Assembly (NCBI GenBank): GCA_041741995.1
Contig: JBGSJN010000092.1
Location: 1 to 9,392, forward strand
DNA: 9,392 nucleotides
Direction: 5' to 3'
DNA from: WTXA01 sp041741995
GTDB taxonomy: Bacteria > Bacillota > TC1
Position numbers and translations under genes: made by a program. This document shows, piece after piece, positions 1-7,196 of the stretch. The notes under the pieces were generated by a model. It had not been told where the DNA came from, ran no database searches, and was given only the letters and a program-made list of their open reading frames with translations. Position 1 is the stretch's first letter. Each line of letters opens with the position of its first letter.

Positions 1-1923
1 GTGGGGCATTTACTACAATTAAAGGATCCAGGAGAAATTGATGAAAAATATCAAAAATGGAACCTGGCTAATTTGCCAATAAAAATTAATGAAGATAATA
101 TAATAGGTAACTACAAGCCAAATGAAAGAACAACTAGTCAACTAAAGGCTATTGAACAGTTACTTAAAAGAGACGATATTGAAAGTCTGATAAATGCTAC
201 CGACCCTGATAGAGAAGGAGAACTGATTTTTCAAAATATCTATGCTTACTTCAAGGTTAATAAACCTTTTAAGAGACTGATAATAAAGGACCTTACTCCA
301 GACGGTATCAAAGAGCAATTTGCCAACTTGGAGTTGGGTGAAAAATATGAGGGTCTGAAGATGTCTGCCTATGGTAGGGCAATATCAGACTATATTATTG
401 GGCTTAACATGACTAGAGCTTATTCTTGTAAGTACAGAGGTGGTGGAGTATTGTCAGTCGGAAGGGTGCAGACTCCTACTTTAAAGTTAATTTACGATCG
501 CTGCAAAGAAAATGCCGGTCATCAAAAAAAGATTGAATATGGAATAAAGGCCAAGATTCAAGGGACTGAAATTGAACTTGAATTGGATAAGTATAGGGTT
601 GCAAAAAAGAGCGAGGCTGAAAAGAAATTACTGGAACTACCTAGCAAGATTACTATTAAATCAACCAAAGAAGACAAGAAGAAAGCTCCTCCTAAGTTAC
701 CAACTATTATTGAACTACAGAAACTTGCCAATAATTTTTGGAGCTATAAGGCTGATAGTACATTAAGTGTAGTACAAAGTTTATATGAGAAACATAAGGC
801 AGTTTCCTATCCTAGAACTGATTGTAATTTTATTACTCAAAACACAGCTGACAAATTGAATTCCAGGCTTGGTAATTTCAGTAAGTTCAAAGGTTATGAG
901 CATATAACTACGAAAGTGATTAACGAGCAGGTTGTTGGTGAGGTAGAGGCTCACGAGGCTATTACTCCTACTGGAATTATGCCACAAAGTCTTAGTGATG
1001 AGGAAAAAAATATTTTTAATTTGGTAGTTGCTATATTTTTAGCTAACTATTGTGATGATTATCAGTATCGTAGCATTAAGTATGAGGGCATTGTAGACTC
1101 TAAGAATGTTCTTAAGGGGTCTGAGAGAGAGCTTATTGATCTTGGGTATCTAAAGGTCTATAAGGATACTAGTCATGCCTATAAGGCGATTTTGGATGAT
1201 GGTGAGTATAATATTGAATATGAGATTAAAGAAATAGAAAGTAAACCTAAGCCTTTGTTTACCCAGGCTACTCTTTTGGAGAAGATGAAGAATATTCACA
1301 ATGAAGAGGAAGGTGAAATCAAAGAAAAGCTTAAGGAAATTAAGGGTATTGGTACTGGTGCTACACGTGGTGCCATTATTGAGACTTTATATAAGAGGGA
1401 ATATATTGCCGATCAGAAGAAGGCTATAGTTATTACTGATAAGGGCAGGCAGATTATTGATATATTACTATCTGAGAATTCTAAATTGTTGGACGTGGCT
1501 TATACGGCTGATTTGGAGTATAGACTTGATGGAATAATTAAAGATAAGGCTATTTTTAATAGTTTTTTATTTGATATTAATGTTATGTGTTCTGATATGT
1601 TAAGTACACTTAAGGGTAATAGAAATGAAGTAAGGTTTGTTGGAGTGGAGAAGAATAGGTCGGAGTTTATTTGTCCTGTTTGTGGCAAGCCTGTTCTTAT
1701 TGGTGAGTTGAAGTATTATTGTTCTGGTTATCGGGATGGTTGTAAGTATGCTATTTTAAAGAGAGTTGGTCAGAAGAACCTGACTGCCAATCAGCTTAAG
1801 ACCCTTATAACCAAGGGTAAGACTGCCTTTATCAAGGGTTTTATCAATCATGAGGGTAAGAAGTTCGATGGGTATCTGGTATATAACAAGGAATTGATGA
1901 GGTTGGAGTTTTCATTCAAGTAA
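1..1923 (+). CDS. topB: DNA topoisomerase III (type IA), 5'-truncated by window edge
   Basis: This is a type IA topoisomerase, which cuts one DNA strand through a 5'-phosphotyrosine and relaxes or decatenates DNA. The TOPRIM metal site is DPDREGE at residues 68-74 (numbered from base 1). SVGRVQTPT lies at 152-160, and the catalytic tyrosine is Y270 in SYPRTD. GIGTGATRGAII at 449-460 is also typical of the family. A zinc-ribbon-like tail has cysteines at 558, 561, 574 and 581. It is followed by the KxLLxKGKTxxIKGF-type repeat (about 587-640) found at the C terminus of many Firmicute TopB proteins. The GTG at base 1 is almost certainly an internal valine: family members have more sequence before GHLLxL, including the TOPRIM glutamate near the N terminus, which is missing here. 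About 60-70 residues are therefore off the window. The gene ends 6 bases before a strong terminator. It could be a chromosomal copy or one from an integrative element; the flanks do not decide. Codon use drifts along the gene (see findings). Confidence 0.93.
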   Translation: MGHLLQLKDPGEIDEKYQKWNLANLPIKINEDNIIGNYKPNERTTSQLKAIEQLLKRDDIESLINATDPDREGELIFQNIYAYFKVNKPFKRLIIKDLTPDGIKEQFANLELGEKYEGLKMSAYGRAISDYIIGLNMTRAYSCKYRGGGVLSVGRVQTPTLKLIYDRCKENAGHQKKIEYGIKAKIQGTEIELELDKYRVAKKSEAEKKLLELPSKITIKSTKEDKKKAPPKLPTIIELQKLANNFWSYKADSTLSVVQSLYEKHKAVSYPRTDCNFITQNTADKLNSRLGNFSKFKGYEHITTKVINEQVVGEVEAHEAITPTGIMPQSLSDEEKNIFNLVVAIFLANYCDDYQYRSIKYEGIVDSKNVLKGSERELIDLGYLKVYKDTSHAYKAILDDGEYNIEYEIKEIESKPKPLFTQATLLEKMKNIHNEEEGEIKEKLKEIKGIGTGATRGAIIETLYKREYIADQKKAIVITDKGRQIIDILLSENSKLLDVAYTADLEYRLDGIIKDKAIFNSFLFDINVMCSDMLSTLKGNRNEVRFVGVEKNRSEFICPVCGKPVLIGELKYYCSGYRDGCKYAILKRVGQKNLTANQLKTLITKGKTAFIKGFINHEGKKFDGYLVYNKELMRLEFSFK

Positions 1924-1929
1924 TACTGA

Positions 1930-1959
1930 CAGGGAGTAAAAAATTACTCCCTGTTTTTT
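1930..1959 (+). terminator. Rho-independent terminator of the topoisomerase gene
   Basis: A perfect 10-bp stem (CAGGGAGTAA at 1930-1939, TTACTCCCTG at 1944-1953) closes an AAAA loop and is followed by six T residues (1954-1959). It begins 6 bases after the topoisomerase stop codon. It separates that gene from the phosphodiesterase operon downstream. Confidence 0.93.
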
Positions 1960-2008
1960 ATTACAGTATATTTATACATTAAAGATAGAATATTTAACCA
2001 CGATTGGG

Positions 2009-2014
2009 TATAAT
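2009..2014 (+). promoter_or_regulatory. Probable promoter -10 box of the phosphodiesterase-transporter operon
   Basis: A perfect TATAAT lies between the topoisomerase terminator and the phosphodiesterase gene, preceded by GGG. The -35 candidate at 17-bp spacing (TAGAAT, 1986-1991) matches the TTGACA consensus at only three of six positions. The assignment therefore rests on the -10 box and on position. Transcription would start near 2021, giving a leader of about 45 bases. That leader contains the SD GAGG at 2055-2058, 7 bases from the ATG. No operator or riboswitch fold is evident in it. Confidence 0.55.
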
Positions 2015-2065
2015 AAAAGCAATAATCAAAAATAATAAGATACATAGATATAACGAGGTAACACA

Positions 2066-3319
2066 ATGAATAAAAAGAAGCTAATAATAATATCACTAGA
2101 TTCATTATCAGAAGAAGACTTAGAATACTTAAAACTACAAGAGAACTTCAAATCACTATTACCACAAGGAACACTTGTGACCAAAGTCATACCACCATTT
2201 GTAACAAACACCTACCCAATACATACATCAGTAATAACAGGCTGCTATCCTGAAAAACATGGTATCATTGACAACCTGGTACATGATCCGGGAAATGATA
2301 AACCAGAATGGCACTGGTATAGAAAATATATCAAAACAACAACCCTCTATGACCAGGCAAACTTAAAAGGTCAAAAAACATTATCTGTACTATGGCCAGT
2401 AACAGCAAGAGCAAATATCAGCTACAATATGCCTGAAATATTCCCTGTAAGGTTGAATCAAAGTCAAAAATGGATGTCTTTGCTAAATGGGAGCTTTTTC
2501 TTGCAATTAAGAGGATTCCTTAAATATGGAGGAAAACTTAATGGCAAAAGACAACCTGCATTAGATGAGTTCTCTGTAAAAATGCTGACAACAACACTAG
2601 AAAAGAAAAAACCGAGCCTAGCATTAATCCATTTAATAGAAACAGACTCTAGTAAACACAAACACGGACTAAAAGCTAAAAGAACTAAAGAATCACTAAA
2701 AAGAATGGATGGCCATATAGGCACAATATTAAATACCCTTAATAAAATAGACAGAAACTACAATATAATCATATTTAGCGACCATAGCTCTTTACCAGTT
2801 GAAAAAACTATAAATCCTAATGACTATCTAAAAGAATTTAAAATTAAGACCCCTAACCAAAAAGGCGATAAAGACTGGGAAGCATGGTTCAAGACATGTG
2901 GTGGAACCGCTTTTCTTTATTTAAAAGACAAACACAACTGGGCCTTGAAAGATAGAATTATTGAACACTTCGAAAAATTAATTGAAAATAAACCGGAAGT
3001 ATTTAGAAGACTTCTAAGTAAAGAAGAGATGAAAGAAAGTGGATTTCTTCAAAAAGCGGCCTTTGGAATAGAAGCACCATTAGGAGTCGAATACCATAAT
3101 GACGGAAATAAATTCTTAGCTAATCATGGCTACACAAACCAAAATGAAAAATACAAAGTATTCTATTTCATTAGAGGAGAAGGAATAAGGAAAAACAAAA
3201 AACTTGAAGGTGGAAGTCTTTTAGAAATTACTCCACTAGCCTGTAGACAACTTAAAATAAAACCTTGGAATATGGATGGTAAACTAAGAAAAGATATTAC
3301 ATTAGGAGAAATAAAATAA
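2066..3319 (+). CDS. Alkaline phosphatase superfamily phosphodiesterase / nucleotide pyrophosphatase-like protein
   Basis: This 417-residue protein belongs to the type I phosphodiesterase/nucleotide pyrophosphatase branch of the alkaline phosphatase superfamily. Those enzymes use two metal ions and a threonine nucleophile to hydrolyse phosphodiesters or phosphomonoesters. All expected active-site residues are present: D12 in ISLDS, the nucleophile T49 in NTYP followed by the hallmark TGCYPEKHGI (58-67), D194 and H198 in ETDSSKH, D239-H240 in FSDH, and H354 in LANHG. The C terminus (about 365-406) follows the usual strand-and-helix close of this fold. There is no signal peptide: a short basic N terminus runs straight into the first core strand, so the protein is probably cytoplasmic. 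The ATG has SD GAGG 7 bases upstream. It forms an operon with the UMF1 transporter gene, which starts on the next base. The substrate is unknown; the usual SDHG motif is SDHS here. The coding strand is rich in A and C, and lysine is mostly AAA. Confidence 0.88.
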   Translation: MNKKKLIIISLDSLSEEDLEYLKLQENFKSLLPQGTLVTKVIPPFVTNTYPIHTSVITGCYPEKHGIIDNLVHDPGNDKPEWHWYRKYIKTTTLYDQANLKGQKTLSVLWPVTARANISYNMPEIFPVRLNQSQKWMSLLNGSFFLQLRGFLKYGGKLNGKRQPALDEFSVKMLTTTLEKKKPSLALIHLIETDSSKHKHGLKAKRTKESLKRMDGHIGTILNTLNKIDRNYNIIIFSDHSSLPVEKTINPNDYLKEFKIKTPNQKGDKDWEAWFKTCGGTAFLYLKDKHNWALKDRIIEHFEKLIENKPEVFRRLLSKEEMKESGFLQKAAFGIEAPLGVEYHNDGNKFLANHGYTNQNEKYKVFYFIRGEGIRKNKKLEGGSLLEITPLACRQLKIKPWNMDGKLRKDITLGEIK

Positions 3320-4597
3320 ATGAAAGAAAAATTCACAAAACTAGAAAAAAGCTGGATAACATATGATTGGGCGAATTCAGTTTATGCAACAATAATGATG
3401 GCTGCAATCTTTCCCGTCTATTTCACTTCTATTGTTAATGAAGTAAACGGTAAAGGAGACATGTGGTGGGCAATAGGAACATTTATTGCAACACTTACAA
3501 TGGCCATACTTGCACCAATTCTTGGAGCTGTTGCCGACTATAAGGGGATGAAGAAAAAACTATTAGTCGCTTTTTTATTACTTGGACTTAGTTTTACACT
3601 ATTTAATGCAATAACTGACAATTGGAGACTAATGTTAGTTGGTTATATTTTTTCCTTTATTGGTTTTCTTGGTTCTAGTTTAATATATGATTCCTTTATA
3701 ACAGATATAACCACCAAAGATAGGATGGACAAAGTATCCTCCTGGGGCTATGCAATGGGTTATTTTGGAGGTAGTACTATACCATTTCTAATAGCAATAG
3801 GCCTTATCATGACCTTGGAGTCAAAGACTATAGCAGTAAAAAGTTCTTTAATAATTGCTGTAGTCTGGTGGACTATTTTCAGTATCCCAATGTTACTAAA
3901 TGTTAAACAAAAATATTATACAGAAAAAGCTCCAGGGAATATAGTGGTAAATACTTTTAAAAATATAAAGAAAACTATGCTGGATATTTGGGGTAATAAA
4001 AAAGTTCTATATTTTCTTTTAGCATATTTCTTCTATATTGACGGTGTGAACACAGTTATAAGCATGGCAACAGCATATGGGGCCAGCTTAGGATTGGATA
4101 CCACAGGAATGATTTTAGCCCTTCTTGTGACCCAATTGGTAGCAATTCCCTTTGCTATACTATTTGGTAGACTGGCACATAAGTACGGATCTCTTAATCT
4201 TATACTAACTGCCGTTTTTGTCTATATATTTATTTGTATTCTAGGGTTTGTTATGGGACTTGGTATTGAAGAAGGTTTCTTAACAATAAAAGAAGCACTT
4301 ATTCTATTTTGGGTACTGGCAATACTTGTAGGCACCTCTCAAGGCGGGATACAAGCCCTCTCACGGTCTTACTTTGGAAAGCTAATACCACCAGAACGTT
4401 CAACAGAATACTTTGGTTTCTATGACATATTCGGAAAGTTTGCAGCAATACTAGGACCTGGATTATATGGTTTAGTAAAAGCTGTTTCCGGAAGATCTTC
4501 ATTATCTATTCTAGCAATAATAATATTATTCATAGCAGGTGCAATCTTCATAATTATTAATAAAAAAAACGATAGCTTAGTAGCAAAAAAATCATAA
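3320..4597 (+). CDS. MFS transporter, UMF1 (Atg22-like) family
   Basis: This 425-residue polytopic membrane protein has about 12 predicted helices. It carries the UMF1 signature near the N terminus (SWITYDWANS, 11-20, then IFPVYF, 30-35). A major-facilitator loop motif, GAVADYKGMKKK, lies at 69-80. Other family landmarks are GYAMGYFGG (143-151), FFYIDGVNTV (237-246), the GTSQGGIQALSRSYFG block (338-353) and EYFGFYDIFGKF (363-374). Fungal Atg22 exports amino acids from the vacuole; bacterial UMF1 substrates are mostly unknown, so none is assigned. The ATG at 3320 directly follows the TAA of the phosphodiesterase gene. Its SD (AGGAGA, 3304-3309) lies inside that gene, which indicates translational coupling. 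The pairing suggests that the transporter moves a substrate or product of the enzyme, which is inference. The stop codon is 3 bases from the stop of the convergent CPBP-like gene. Confidence 0.92.
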   Translation: MKEKFTKLEKSWITYDWANSVYATIMMAAIFPVYFTSIVNEVNGKGDMWWAIGTFIATLTMAILAPILGAVADYKGMKKKLLVAFLLLGLSFTLFNAITDNWRLMLVGYIFSFIGFLGSSLIYDSFITDITTKDRMDKVSSWGYAMGYFGGSTIPFLIAIGLIMTLESKTIAVKSSLIIAVVWWTIFSIPMLLNVKQKYYTEKAPGNIVVNTFKNIKKTMLDIWGNKKVLYFLLAYFFYIDGVNTVISMATAYGASLGLDTTGMILALLVTQLVAIPFAILFGRLAHKYGSLNLILTAVFVYIFICILGFVMGLGIEEGFLTIKEALILFWVLAILVGTSQGGIQALSRSYFGKLIPPERSTEYFGFYDIFGKFAAILGPGLYGLVKAVSGRSSLSILAIIILFIAGAIFIIINKKNDSLVAKKS

Positions 4598-4600
4598 GAT

Positions 4601-5287
4601 TTATTTAACTGAACTGAAAATAATTTGTATAACAGTGGCTGTATTAAGTAAAAAGTGCCCGATCATTATAGGTTTTAAATCCTTTTTTTTATAATACCAA
4701 AAACAAAATAAAATGGTTAAAGGAAGAAAGGATAAGAAACGATAAGCAATATATTGATAATCAAATAGTAATGGAATAAAACTATGTTGAAATGCGTAAA
4801 AGAAAGCTGGCAAGAAAATGGCTAACCATTTATTATTTATCCTATTAATACTATAACCTAAATAGAGACCATCCTCTGCTAGTGTAGTGGTAAGGGGTAA
4901 GATAAAAGCATTTAAAAGTGCTAACCAAAATGGTATTGGCTTAATCATAATTTCAGCTAAATAAGGAAACTCATTGTATACAAAATATCCAGCTGAAAAC
5001 ATACCAAGCATACCTATAAAAAAAATAGCAAATACCATCAAAAGCATATGCTTTAAATTGATGGTATTTTTATTCCAATTAATTAGCTTTGCATAGGAGA
5101 TATTTTCCTTGCGAGCTAATCTAAACAAGACTATAATTGTAATAATATTTACAAAACTTATTATTATGGACCACCATTGATTTAATTCTATCAATTTGTT
5201 GTTAGAAACAACCACCAATAGTAATCCAATAAATATGAATAGTATAATTCTTATGGACATTATAAAAATCATTCTAATATTAGTCAT
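4601..5287 (-). CDS. CPBP (Abi/CAAX-protease-like) family membrane protein with altered motif 1
   Basis: This 228-residue membrane protein has about seven hydrophobic segments (roughly 8-28, 38-57, 80-103, 118-136, 155-172, 180-198 and 205-225). The layout matches CPBP intramembrane metalloproteases, which include Rce1-like CAAX proteases and bacteriocin self-immunity proteins. Motif 3 is intact as H211-x3-N215, and motif 2 is YAFQH (164-168) with Tyr where Phe is usual. Motif 1, normally EExxxR, reads E138-D139-G-L-Y-L, so the second Glu is Asp and the Arg is lost. Whether it still cleaves proteins is uncertain. The start ATG at 5287-5285 has AGGTG 5 bases upstream; M6 and M10 are weaker alternatives. 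A terminator (5368-5390) separates it from the small gene upstream, so it probably has its own promoter. Its partner or substrate is unknown, and no bacteriocin gene is seen next to it. Confidence 0.75.
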   Translation of the reverse strand: MTNIRMIFIMSIRIILFIFIGLLLVVVSNNKLIELNQWWSIIISFVNIITIIVLFRLARKENISYAKLINWNKNTINLKHMLLMVFAIFFIGMLGMFSAGYFVYNEFPYLAEIMIKPIPFWLALLNAFILPLTTTLAEDGLYLGYSINRINNKWLAIFLPAFFYAFQHSFIPLLFDYQYIAYRFLSFLPLTILFCFWYYKKKDLKPIMIGHFLLNTATVIQIIFSSVK

Positions 5288-5336
5288 TATTACACCTATA
5301 CCCTTTTTTTGTTGAAAACTAGTTTAAGTTATTTAA

Positions 5337-5342
5337 ATTATA
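5337..5342 (-). promoter_or_regulatory. Possible -10 box for the CPBP-like gene
   Basis: On the - strand, TATAAT lies in the 80 bases between the terminator at 5368-5390 and the CPBP-like start codon. The -35 region at 17-bp spacing (5360-5365) reads TTTTTA, a poor match that shares bases with the terminator T-tract. The stretch is extremely A+T-rich, so chance matches are likely. The call is supported mainly by the need for a promoter here. Confidence 0.35.
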
Positions 5343-5360
5343 TAATAAAAATATATAAAT

Positions 5361-5390
5361 AAAAATAAAAGTGCAGTTTAACTGCACTTT
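5361..5390 (-). terminator. Rho-independent terminator of the small membrane-protein gene
   Basis: A perfect 11-bp inverted repeat (5368-5378 with 5380-5390, one base between) folds as a 9-bp stem with a TTTAA-type loop. On the - strand it is followed by a T-rich tail (TATTTTT, 5361-5367). It lies 12 bases past the stop of the 72-residue gene. The + strand side lacks a good T-tract, so it is oriented for - strand transcripts. Confidence 0.8.
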
Positions 5391-5402
5391 ACTTTATAAA
5401 TA

Positions 5403-5621
5403 TTAAAAAAACTTAGGGAAAGCATAGAGCAGTAGCGCCATCATACTTAATCCAATACCACTGAGATAATATTTTTTTCTTCCTTCAGATCTTATACTAA
5501 TAACACCAAAGATAATCCCAATGATTGCACAAACTACGCTTAAATAAGCGTTTTGTCCAAATAGAAATATGAAGAAAACTGCAACAATACCTAATAACAA
5601 ACTTGCAAAATCTTTTTCCAT
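5403..5621 (-). CDS. Small three-helix membrane protein (DUF4190-like), function unknown
   Basis: This is a 72-residue hydrophobic protein with three likely transmembrane segments (about 6-22, 26-43 and 52-67). A basic loop, RSEGRKK (44-50), lies between helices 2 and 3. The Gly-Ile-rich helix pair followed by a short basic turn resembles DUF4190-type membrane domains. I do not recognise it with certainty and assign no function. That it is a real gene is supported by a strong SD (GGAGGTG, 5626-5632; GGAGG is 6 bases from the ATG), by a terminator 12 bases after its stop, and by coding-like composition. The SD begins directly behind the T-tract of the ATPase-gene terminator. Expression therefore needs read-through from the transporter operon or a promoter inside the end of the ATPase gene; I see no convincing one there. 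Confidence 0.72.
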   Translation of the reverse strand: MEKDFASLLLGIVAVFFIFLFGQNAYLSVVCAIIGIIFGVISIRSEGRKKYYLSGIGLSMMALLLYAFPKFF

Positions 5622-5632
5622 AAAACACCTCC

Positions 5633-5667
5633 AAATAAAAAATAGGAGATATTGCTACCTCCTATTT
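5633..5667 (-). terminator. Rho-independent terminator after the ABC transporter operon
   Basis: On the - strand, a 9-bp stem (AAATAGGAG at 5659-5667 with CTCCTATTT at 5640-5648) can extend by two more pairs past one mismatch. The loop is 4 bases. The stem runs into a T-rich tail (TTTATTT, 5633-5639, giving a six-T run with the stem end). It begins 11 bases after the stop of the ATPase gene. The SD of the 72-residue gene follows at once, so termination may be partial. Confidence 0.85.
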
Positions 5668-5678
5668 CAAATAATTAC

Positions 5679-7178
5679 TTATTGATTTTGTCCAGCCATC
5701 ATCATACCGATTCTAGTAATATCGAAATCCTCTTTATTAAGGATTCCCATAATTCTACCCTCATACATAACAGCTATACGGTCAGCTAAAGTCAATACTT
5801 CATCTAACTCTGTAGAAACTAGAAGAACTGCGTTCCCTTTATCTCTTTCAGCTACTAGACACTCGTGAACGTATTCTGTAGCACCAATATCCAAACCACG
5901 AACAGGATGTGCAGCAATACATAAATCTGGATCTCTAGATAATTCTCTTCCAAGAACCATCTTTTGTTGATTACCACCAGACAACTTTCCACCAAGTTCT
6001 TGGATGTTAGGAGTCTTAACTTTAAATCTTTTAACAATTTCTTCAGATTGTTCCTCAATGAACTTCCAGTTTAAGAAACCGAATTTTTGATAAGGCTCTT
6101 TGTAATAACTGATAAGAATCATATTTTCTTTTATGCTCATAGTAGAGACCATGCCTCTTTTATGTCTATCGGCAGGAATATGAGAAACTTTTTGTTCTAG
6201 AATATCTCTAGGAGTAGAGTTAGTCATATCTTTTCCCTTGATAAAAATATGTCCTTTAGTTACTTTATCAAGACCTGTAATAGATTCGATTAAGGCATCT
6301 TGTCCATTACCGTCTACACCGGCGATACCCATGATTTCACCTTTTCTGATATCTAGGCTAACATCATTTAATGCTCCGTGAATACCTTTAGTGAAAACAT
6401 TCTCCATTCTAAGAACTGAATCACCTGGCTTGTAAGGACCTTTATCAACATTCAAGAATACTTTTCTACCAACCATCATCTCAGCTAACTCTTCTCTTGT
6501 AGTACCAGCTGAAGGAACTGAAGGTTGAGATTTTCCAAGTCTTAATACTGTAATAGTATCACAAATAGTAAGAACCTCTTTCAACTTATGGCTAATAAAG
6601 ATAATAGTTTTACCCTCTTCCTTAAGTTGATTCATAATTTTAAATAATTCTGTAACCTCTTGAGGAGTCAACACTGCGGTAGGCTCGTCAAGAATAAGAA
6701 GCTCAGCTCCTCTGTAAATTGACTTTAAGATTTCAACTCTTTGTTGTTGACCTACTGTTAAGTCTGCAATCAATTCATATGGTTCTATTTTCATGTTATA
6801 ACGAGCTCCTAAAGCTACAAAAGCTTCAGCATCGTTTTTTAAGTCCAATACTTTTTTATTTTCAGGTCTACCAAGAACAACGTTCTCGATAACTGATAGT
6901 GCAGGAATCAACATAAAATGCTGATGCACCATTCCAATACCATGCTCGATAGCATGCTTCGGAGAAGTAATTTGTATCTCTTGACCATTAAATAGGATTT
7001 GTCCACTTGATGGTGCATAGAGACCATAAAGAATATTCATCAAGGTAGATTTACCAGCTCCATTTTCACCCATTAAAGCGTGAATAGAACCTTTTTCTAC
7101 TGTTAAGTTAACATTGTCATTAGCAAGAACTCCTGGGAATTGTTTAACAATGTTTTTCATTTCTAAAATAGGTGCCAT
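5679..7178 (-). CDS. nupO: BMP-family nucleoside ABC importer, ATP-binding protein (NupO/YufO-like)
   Basis: This 499-residue protein has two fused ABC ATPase domains, the arrangement of NupO (YufO) in the guanosine/nucleoside uptake system NupNOPQ and of related simple-sugar importers. Domain 1 has Walker A GENGAGKST (37-45), the Q-loop VHQHF (84-88), a signature in the form LTVGQQQ (140-146), Walker B LLILDEPT (160-167) and switch H197. Domain 2 has no Walker A lysine (GVDGNGQ, 287-293), a clear LSGGNQQ signature (399-405), and AAHPVRGLD (422-430) in place of a canonical Walker B DE pair. This asymmetry is normal in the family, where only one site is catalytic. The start ATG has a strong SD (GGGAGGAGG, 7186-7194), and 18 bases separate the gene from the permease upstream. 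It is last in the permease-permease-ATPase cluster and is followed by a terminator. Nucleoside specificity comes from the family and was not tested here. Confidence 0.93.
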   Translation of the reverse strand: MAPILEMKNIVKQFPGVLANDNVNLTVEKGSIHALMGENGAGKSTLMNILYGLYAPSSGQILFNGQEIQITSPKHAIEHGIGMVHQHFMLIPALSVIENVVLGRPENKKVLDLKNDAEAFVALGARYNMKIEPYELIADLTVGQQQRVEILKSIYRGAELLILDEPTAVLTPQEVTELFKIMNQLKEEGKTIIFISHKLKEVLTICDTITVLRLGKSQPSVPSAGTTREELAEMMVGRKVFLNVDKGPYKPGDSVLRMENVFTKGIHGALNDVSLDIRKGEIMGIAGVDGNGQDALIESITGLDKVTKGHIFIKGKDMTNSTPRDILEQKVSHIPADRHKRGMVSTMSIKENMILISYYKEPYQKFGFLNWKFIEEQSEEIVKRFKVKTPNIQELGGKLSGGNQQKMVLGRELSRDPDLCIAAHPVRGLDIGATEYVHECLVAERDKGNAVLLVSTELDEVLTLADRIAVMYEGRIMGILNKEDFDITRIGMMMAGQNQ

Positions 7179-7196
7179 TATTATTCCTCCTCCCTA

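Noticed and set aside
1..3. GTG as the true start of the topoisomerase gene
   Set aside because: The protein would lack the N-terminal TOPRIM strand and glutamate common to the family. The reading frame is open at the window edge, so this is an internal valine.
781..987. Antisense open frame inside the topoisomerase gene, and similar frames at 572-766, 1500-1688, 2026-2211, 2464-2724, 4299-4502, 5855-6058, 7810-8031 and 8938-9123
   Set aside because: All lie inside or largely over convincing genes in other frames. They have no family resemblance and no clear SD, and their composition is that expected of shadow frames.
5312..5346. A + strand promoter from TTGAAA (5312-5317) and TATAAT (5341-5346)
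   Set aside because: The spacing is 23 bases, too long for a usual sigma-A promoter, and no + strand gene lies downstream.
4601..5621. A bacteriocin or immunity locus formed by the CPBP-like gene and the 72-residue gene
   Set aside because: The small protein has three membrane helices, no leader peptide and no double-glycine cleavage site, and a terminator separates the two genes. There is no peptide exporter gene nearby.
5679..7178. Missing Walker A lysine and altered Walker B in the second half of the ABC ATPase as a sign of decay
   Set aside because: Degenerate second nucleotide-binding domains are standard in NupO-like and related sugar-importer ATPases; the signature LSGGNQQ is intact.
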